A DNA stretch of 19,138 nucleotides. Origin: Candidatus Avelusimicrobium ruminicola (lineage in GTDB: Bacteria > Elusimicrobiota > Elusimicrobia > Elusimicrobiales > Elusimicrobiaceae). This document shows, one piece after another, positions 15,895-19,138 of this stretch. A program made the translations under genes and the position numbers. Below the pieces are notes generated by a model. The model ran no database searches and was not told where the DNA came from. It was given only the letters and a program-made list of their open reading frames with translations. Numbering within the stretch: position 1 is the first letter of the stretch; the number at the start of each line of letters is the position of its first letter. Location: assembly GCA_900319885.1 (NCBI GenBank), contig ONQH01000010.1, positions 1-19,138 on the forward strand, read 5' to 3'.

Positions 15895-16163
15895 ATATGT
15901 TTTTTGACTTTTTTTGAAACAAGCATTAAACAGGCCGTTTTTTGCGCTTTTTTGCGGGTTTTTGTAGTTTTATTGTCAATATTTTGGCAATGACTTTTAC
16001 AATACAAACAGCCCTTTTTCGCAATTTTTGTTGGCAATTTGAAAAAATCATCTCGTCGGAGAGGGCCAACCGCCACGGGAAAGGCGAAGAAATACTCGTC
16101 AAAACGCTTAAATATGAGAAATAAAAGTATATTTTGCTAAACTATAACTAGGAGATACTACAT
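15895..16163. other. A/T-rich intergenic region with phased T-tracts
   Basis: No convincing gene lies between tRNA-Val and the orphan gene (15853-16163). T-runs at 15938-15943, 15948-15953, 15959-15963 and 15968-15971 are spaced about one helical turn apart; two earlier runs are at 15900-15905 and 15909-15915. A GC-richer patch of about 50 bases (16050-16100) interrupts the A/T-rich context. Short open frames here start at TTG or are lysine-rich shadows and I do not support them. A TATAAC box (16143-16148) and AGGAG (16150-16154) precede the orphan start. Confidence 0.45.
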
Positions 16164-17492
16164 ATGACATACTTATTCCTTAGCATTATTGCAATACTTT
16201 TGGTATTGATTCTGGCCAATCAGCAAAAAAATTATTCTTCTATCCAGAAAATGAATAAGAAAGCGGAGAATTTACAAAATCTTCTCAAAAATGAGCAAAA
16301 AACAATCTTATTACCTCCCAGAGAACCTTTGGAAACCCCTAGCATTCCCAAAAATCCCGTGGTGGTCACTTCTTCCCCAACGGATATAGAAAATATTTTC
16401 CTTGAGTGCAATGGTTCCCAGATAACTTTTAAACGGATAGAAGGGAAATTGATTAATGCAAAGCAATACACGAATGCCATTTCTGCTGTTACGGGACGAG
16501 GTATGCAATTAGCACCTTTATTGATTCAAAATGCGACTCGTGGAATTTATGAGGCAAGTGTCTCGCCGCTATTACTATCTTCTTTCCAAAATGGTCTTAC
16601 TAGCACAATGGTACAAGGAGCAAATGGACAGATTGTTGCTCATGCTGGCTTTGCGTCAGCTATGCCTAAAGTAATGACTCCACTTATAGTATTCCAAATC
16701 TTTTCTTTTGTAACTGCACAATATTATTTAGATATTATCCAAAGTAACTTCAAAAATCTATCACGCCAACTTGAAGATTTGAAAAGATTTGCTAAGCATG
16801 AAAAATTAGCCGAATTAGAAAACATCCAAAAACACACCCAACGTTTGTCAAAAATACAGTATCCCCAATTAGAGCATTTGGTATTAGTTAATCATTTAGA
16901 AGCAAAAGTGGGAGAGCTAGTGAGATATTTTACAAATGAGATTAAATATTTTGATAAATCTCAATCAAAGGAAACGAGTGCTTTTGTACGGAAACAATTA
17001 AATAATTTAGAAAAAGACTTATACAATGATGATTTTGGATTTAAAATCCAAATGCTTGCAGCAGCTGAAGCAGCCGAACAAACGATTAAAAGTGTTGCCT
17101 TATATCTAAATTGCAATTATGCCAAATATGAACCATCTGGAAATAGAAGCCAATATATTAAAGAATTAGTTGACCAAATTTTACAGTGGGATGAAACAAA
17201 AACCATTATTAATCAAGAAGGACGAAAAATAACTGAAAAGTACTTTAATGCAATTTTGGAAGAAGTCAATAAGGCGAATCCATGGTTTGATAGCACTCGC
17301 AAAGAACGCGATAATTTCATTGCAAAAATAAAAAAATACAAGCAGGAAATCCTTTCTAACAATAACTTTAAATCAGCGATGGAATTCCAAGAAAAATTGA
17401 GAGATTTCTGGAATCGAAAGCATTCCGTCATCTTAGTTCAAAGTAATGATAATGAACCCGTGCTATTTATAAAAAAACAGTCCTCAATATAG
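16164..17492 (+). CDS. Orphan membrane-anchored coiled-coil protein, function unknown
   Basis: I do not recognise this 442-residue protein. It starts with a single hydrophobic segment (3-19) without a lipobox or obvious cleavage site, then a charged helix and a proline-rich linker (about 50-72). A small globular stretch (75-105) leads to a Gly/Ala-rich hydrophobic segment (about 111-190), whose last part (170-190) could be a second membrane or amphipathic helix. A long charged coiled coil (about 190-260) follows, then an all-helical C-terminal half (270-425) ending in a short strand-like tail. Codon use is strikingly A/T-rich compared with the genes to the left (19 G/C in the 60 bases at 16801-16860), suggesting recent transfer. 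The start has AGGAG nine bases upstream. It stands alone on its strand. Possible roles as a phage, toxin or defence component are speculation. Confidence 0.75.
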   Translation: MTYLFLSIIAILLVLILANQQKNYSSIQKMNKKAENLQNLLKNEQKTILLPPREPLETPSIPKNPVVVTSSPTDIENIFLECNGSQITFKRIEGKLINAKQYTNAISAVTGRGMQLAPLLIQNATRGIYEASVSPLLLSSFQNGLTSTMVQGANGQIVAHAGFASAMPKVMTPLIVFQIFSFVTAQYYLDIIQSNFKNLSRQLEDLKRFAKHEKLAELENIQKHTQRLSKIQYPQLEHLVLVNHLEAKVGELVRYFTNEIKYFDKSQSKETSAFVRKQLNNLEKDLYNDDFGFKIQMLAAAEAAEQTIKSVALYLNCNYAKYEPSGNRSQYIKELVDQILQWDETKTIINQEGRKITEKYFNAILEEVNKANPWFDSTRKERDNFIAKIKKYKQEILSNNNFKSAMEFQEKLRDFWNRKHSVILVQSNDNEPVLFIKKQSSI

Positions 17493-17502
17493 TCCGCTAT
17501 TA

Positions 17503-17550
17503 GCGGCTATGTTCCGCTTGCCAAAAATAAGGTTGGCAGATAATGGCCGC
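17503..17550. other. Foldable GC-rich element after the orphan gene
   Basis: GCGGCTAT (17503-17510) pairs with ATGGCCGC (17543-17550), eight pairs with one G-U. Inside, TTGCCAA (17518-17524) pairs with TTGGCAG (17533-17539), seven pairs with one G-U, around an eight-base loop. No U-run follows, so it is not a standard terminator. It could be a structured RNA or a relic. The fold was found by eye only. Confidence 0.4.
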
Positions 17551-17588
17551 AGAAACAGGGTAATAACATTGCAAAAATAAAAATCTGG

Positions 17589-17630
17589 ATTCTAGAAAAA
17601 AGCTGTGGGCAAATTTTTTTCTAGGATTTT
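17589..17630. terminator. A/T-rich inverted repeat, possible terminator
   Basis: ATTCTAGAAAAAA (17589-17601) pairs with TTTTTTCTAGGAT (17615-17627), 13 pairs with one wobble, around a 13-base loop and followed by TTT. It lies between the convergent orphan and amidohydrolase genes and could end either transcript, though the stem is weak in G/C. Confidence 0.4.
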
Positions 17631-17761
17631 ATACCAAGCTGTCCCGTCGAAAATCTGGAAAAATTTTATAGGGTTTTTAAAATTATGCTTATATTTTAAG
17701 GATTTTTTATTCGTATTATTGGGATTGCATTGTAGTATAGCAAATTATATGTTTTTCCCGC

Positions 17762-18508
17762 TTACATCCACTCAAATGCACGTTTCTTAGGTTGTGGACG
17801 CAATAACAAAATGGCTTCTTTTAACACGTAAGACAGTCTATACATATTTTTCGTAGGCACATGATTTTCTAAATAGCATTTTTTATTCACTTCTATCATC
17901 AAGGATTTGTACTTTGTTTGCGTGTTAGTTGTCATTGCCCCGCTAAAAGGTGTGTTGAATGCTACTTTGAGGCCATTATCTTCGAAATGTTCTTGAAGTT
18001 CTTGTAAGATAGATTCATCGGGTTTAGTTTCATCTTCATTAAACCCCAAGCATATATCAGGGCGGTTAGGTCTCTTATCCATATCACACGCCAAAGGAAC
18101 AGGGTTAAAACTGTGTAAATCAAGTAGAATAGCCCCATTCCCAATATGTTCAATGGCTTGTTTTAATTGTGCGTGTTTGTGCTTGTAATATAGGGTAAAA
18201 TACTTATCATCCCCGAATACAACCCTATCAAATAACGTGCCATCTATTAAGCGGTTATACAGGTACCCCATTCCTCGTGTTGCCATAGGTTCTTTTGAGT
18301 TATCTAAATACCGTTCTAAATCCACCATAAACCGCGAATAATCACTTGTAATCTTGTTTGGCAGAAAGGAATATAATCTATCTACCTGTTCATCTGCCAG
18401 GGTCAAAGAATCCCGCCGTAAAGTATCAAATTCTGGCCTATTATCCACGTTTGGCAAATATAACCCTATATGCGGTAGCCAAGCCACAATATGTTCAAAT
18501 TGATTCAT
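17762..18508 (-). CDS. N-formylglutamate amidohydrolase-family hydrolase
   Basis: A 248-residue protein of the PF05013 type, zinc-dependent enzymes that hydrolyse N-formylglutamate in histidine breakdown or act on other N-acyl amino acids. Visible motifs: LPHIGLYLP (11-19, family PHSG with His13 kept), DYSRFMVDLER (56-66), GMGYLYN, YYKHKHAQLKQAI, ILLDLHSFNP with His132, RPDICLGFN and FNTPFSGAMTT, ending in SLMIEVNKKCYL. The candidate metal ligands are present. The start is ATG 18508, one base after the upstream gene's stop; the longer frame to 18550 would overlap that gene. No other histidine-utilisation genes are near, so the true substrate is open. It is likely translated with the preceding unknown gene. 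Confidence 0.78.
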   Translation of the reverse strand: MNQFEHIVAWLPHIGLYLPNVDNRPEFDTLRRDSLTLADEQVDRLYSFLPNKITSDYSRFMVDLERYLDNSKEPMATRGMGYLYNRLIDGTLFDRVVFGDDKYFTLYYKHKHAQLKQAIEHIGNGAILLDLHSFNPVPLACDMDKRPNRPDICLGFNEDETKPDESILQELQEHFEDNGLKVAFNTPFSGAMTTNTQTKYKSLMIEVNKKCYLENHVPTKNMYRLSYVLKEAILLLRPQPKKRAFEWM

Positions 18509-18509
18509 A

Positions 18510-19138
18510 TTACCACTTAAAGCAACTCCATATAGAATCCGCATAACCATATTTTATCTTCTCATCATCTTCATCTTTTTTAAACCATTTCTGCCACAAA
18601 GATTTTCGGTACGCTTTGGGATTTTGTAAATAGATATCTAAGCTGGCCCACTGTACTTGCTCCAGCCAAAAATCCCAGTACGAGGGACAGATTTCCAGTT
18701 TGTGCTTATCCATTGTAAAACTGGGGCGAATTTCTACCGTGCGCTTATCACGTCTTAATAAGTCCGCCAAATATACCAAAATGTGCCGGTTGCTGTAATG
18801 TGCCCGCAAGAAAATTACGTCCTTGTTCGTTTTGGCAGGCCTTACTATAATTTTCCACGTAGCATCTTGAGTGGGGGATAACGGATACGGGCCAAACGAA
18901 GTGGTAATAGACTTAATAGCACGGGTAGAAAGTGTATGCGGGTCTAATTTTTCCGATTTAAACCCTTCGGTTGCCGTATAAATAGGACCACTTACCTGGT
19001 TGCTATAGGGCGTGTGGATAGAGTATTTTATTTCCTCATCGCGGAAGGGCATTATGTCTACCAGTTTGTTCACACGCACAAATACGGAGTGAAACCAAGG
19101 CCTTACATTGTATTTACCAGGTACCCACACTTTAATTT
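18510..19138 (-). CDS. Unknown protein, 5' end beyond the window
   Basis: At least 209 codons in one frame that runs off the window edge. The GTG at 19130 is probably internal, because the frame stays open upstream (Ile-Lys-Val-Trp). I do not recognise the family. It is rich in aromatic and basic residues, with no membrane segment and no low-complexity region. Segments that may be conserved are WVPGKYNVRPWFHSVFVRVN, PYPLSPTQDATWKIIVRP, VIFLRAHYSNRHILVYLAD and ICPSYWDFWLEQVQWASLDI. The TAA lies one base before the amidohydrolase ATG, so the two form an operon and probably share a pathway. Base composition is moderately A/T-rich. Confidence 0.65.
   Translation of the reverse strand, partial: IKVWVPGKYNVRPWFHSVFVRVNKLVDIMPFRDEEIKYSIHTPYSNQVSGPIYTATEGFKSEKLDPHTLSTRAIKSITTSFGPYPLSPTQDATWKIIVRPAKTNKDVIFLRAHYSNRHILVYLADLLRRDKRTVEIRPSFTMDKHKLEICPSYWDFWLEQVQWASLDIYLQNPKAYRKSLWQKWFKKDEDDEKIKYGYADSIWSCFKW

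Noticed and set aside
15834..16076. 80-codon minus-strand frame over the tRNA terminator and T-tracts
   Set aside because: It is lysine/threonine-rich translation of T-runs, overlaps the tRNA end and terminator, and has no ribosome site.
15942..16124. 60-codon plus-strand frame before the orphan gene
   Set aside because: It starts at TTG inside T-tracts with no ribosome site. The hydrophilic tail looks somewhat protein-like, so it could be a gene relic, but support is too weak.
17605..17790. 61-codon plus-strand frame after the orphan gene
   Set aside because: It is hydrophobic translation of A/T-rich DNA, overlaps the amidohydrolase 3' end on the other strand and has no ribosome site.
18509..18550. 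Longer start of the amidohydrolase at 18550
   Set aside because: It would overlap the upstream gene by about 40 bases; ATG 18508 gives the family-like N-terminus and one-base spacing.
1..19138. CRISPR array, insertion sequence, integrase or known defence operon
   Set aside because: No regularly spaced repeats, transposase or integrase motifs, or recognised defence genes were seen on either strand.

Overview
The window looks like an almost complete metagenomic contig. Open frames run off both ends, and the first ~175 bases do not belong with what follows. Most of it is a moderate-GC bacterial chromosome segment with short A/T-rich intergenic gaps, consensus-like TATAAT boxes, G-rich Shine-Dalgarno sites and clear hairpin terminators. 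A lipobox lipoprotein, an anchored nuclease and polyprenyl-phosphate-type glycosyltransferases suggest a didermic anaerobe. The overall flavour resembles gut Elusimicrobiota, but this is a guess; no marker here proves the phylum. The nfnAB pair fits a fermentative, ferredoxin-based metabolism.

Layout. 1-~177: reverse-strand fragment of a PrgI-family conjugation protein, typical of Firmicutes integrative conjugative elements, joined head-on to a 5'-truncated queA. 1189-3433 (-): nfnB-nfnA electron-bifurcating transhydrogenase operon. 3545-3862 (+): YtxH-like small membrane protein. 3955-6558 (-): alaS. 6629-8209 (+): unusual membrane-anchored diacylglycerol kinase-like protein, directly followed by a membrane-anchored thermonuclease-like protein. 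8212-11703 (-): dnaE, the replicative polymerase alpha subunit. 11744-12283 (+): Nudix hydrolase. 12346-12987 (-): ankyrin-repeat lipoprotein. 13077-14624 (+) and 14614-15546 (-): GT39-like membrane glycosyltransferase and GtrB-like GT2 transferase, overlapping tail to tail.

From ~15600 the character changes. There is a tRNA-Val(GAC) preceded by a decayed partial tRNA copy, then an A/T-rich gap with helically phased T-tracts. An A/T-rich orphan gene follows, encoding a membrane-anchored coiled-coil protein. After it come a GC-rich foldable element and a convergent operon of an unrecognised protein (running off the window end) plus an N-formylglutamate amidohydrolase-family enzyme. This right part is the most accessory-like.

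The core genes serve tRNA modification and charging, replication, redox balance and envelope glycan synthesis. They are single transcription units or two-gene operons, separated by bidirectional promoters and bidirectional terminators. No CRISPR array, insertion sequence, integrase or recognised defence system is visible. The most notable items are the chimeric left junction, the apparent fusion in the kinase gene, the tRNA pseudo-copy and the orphan-gene island.
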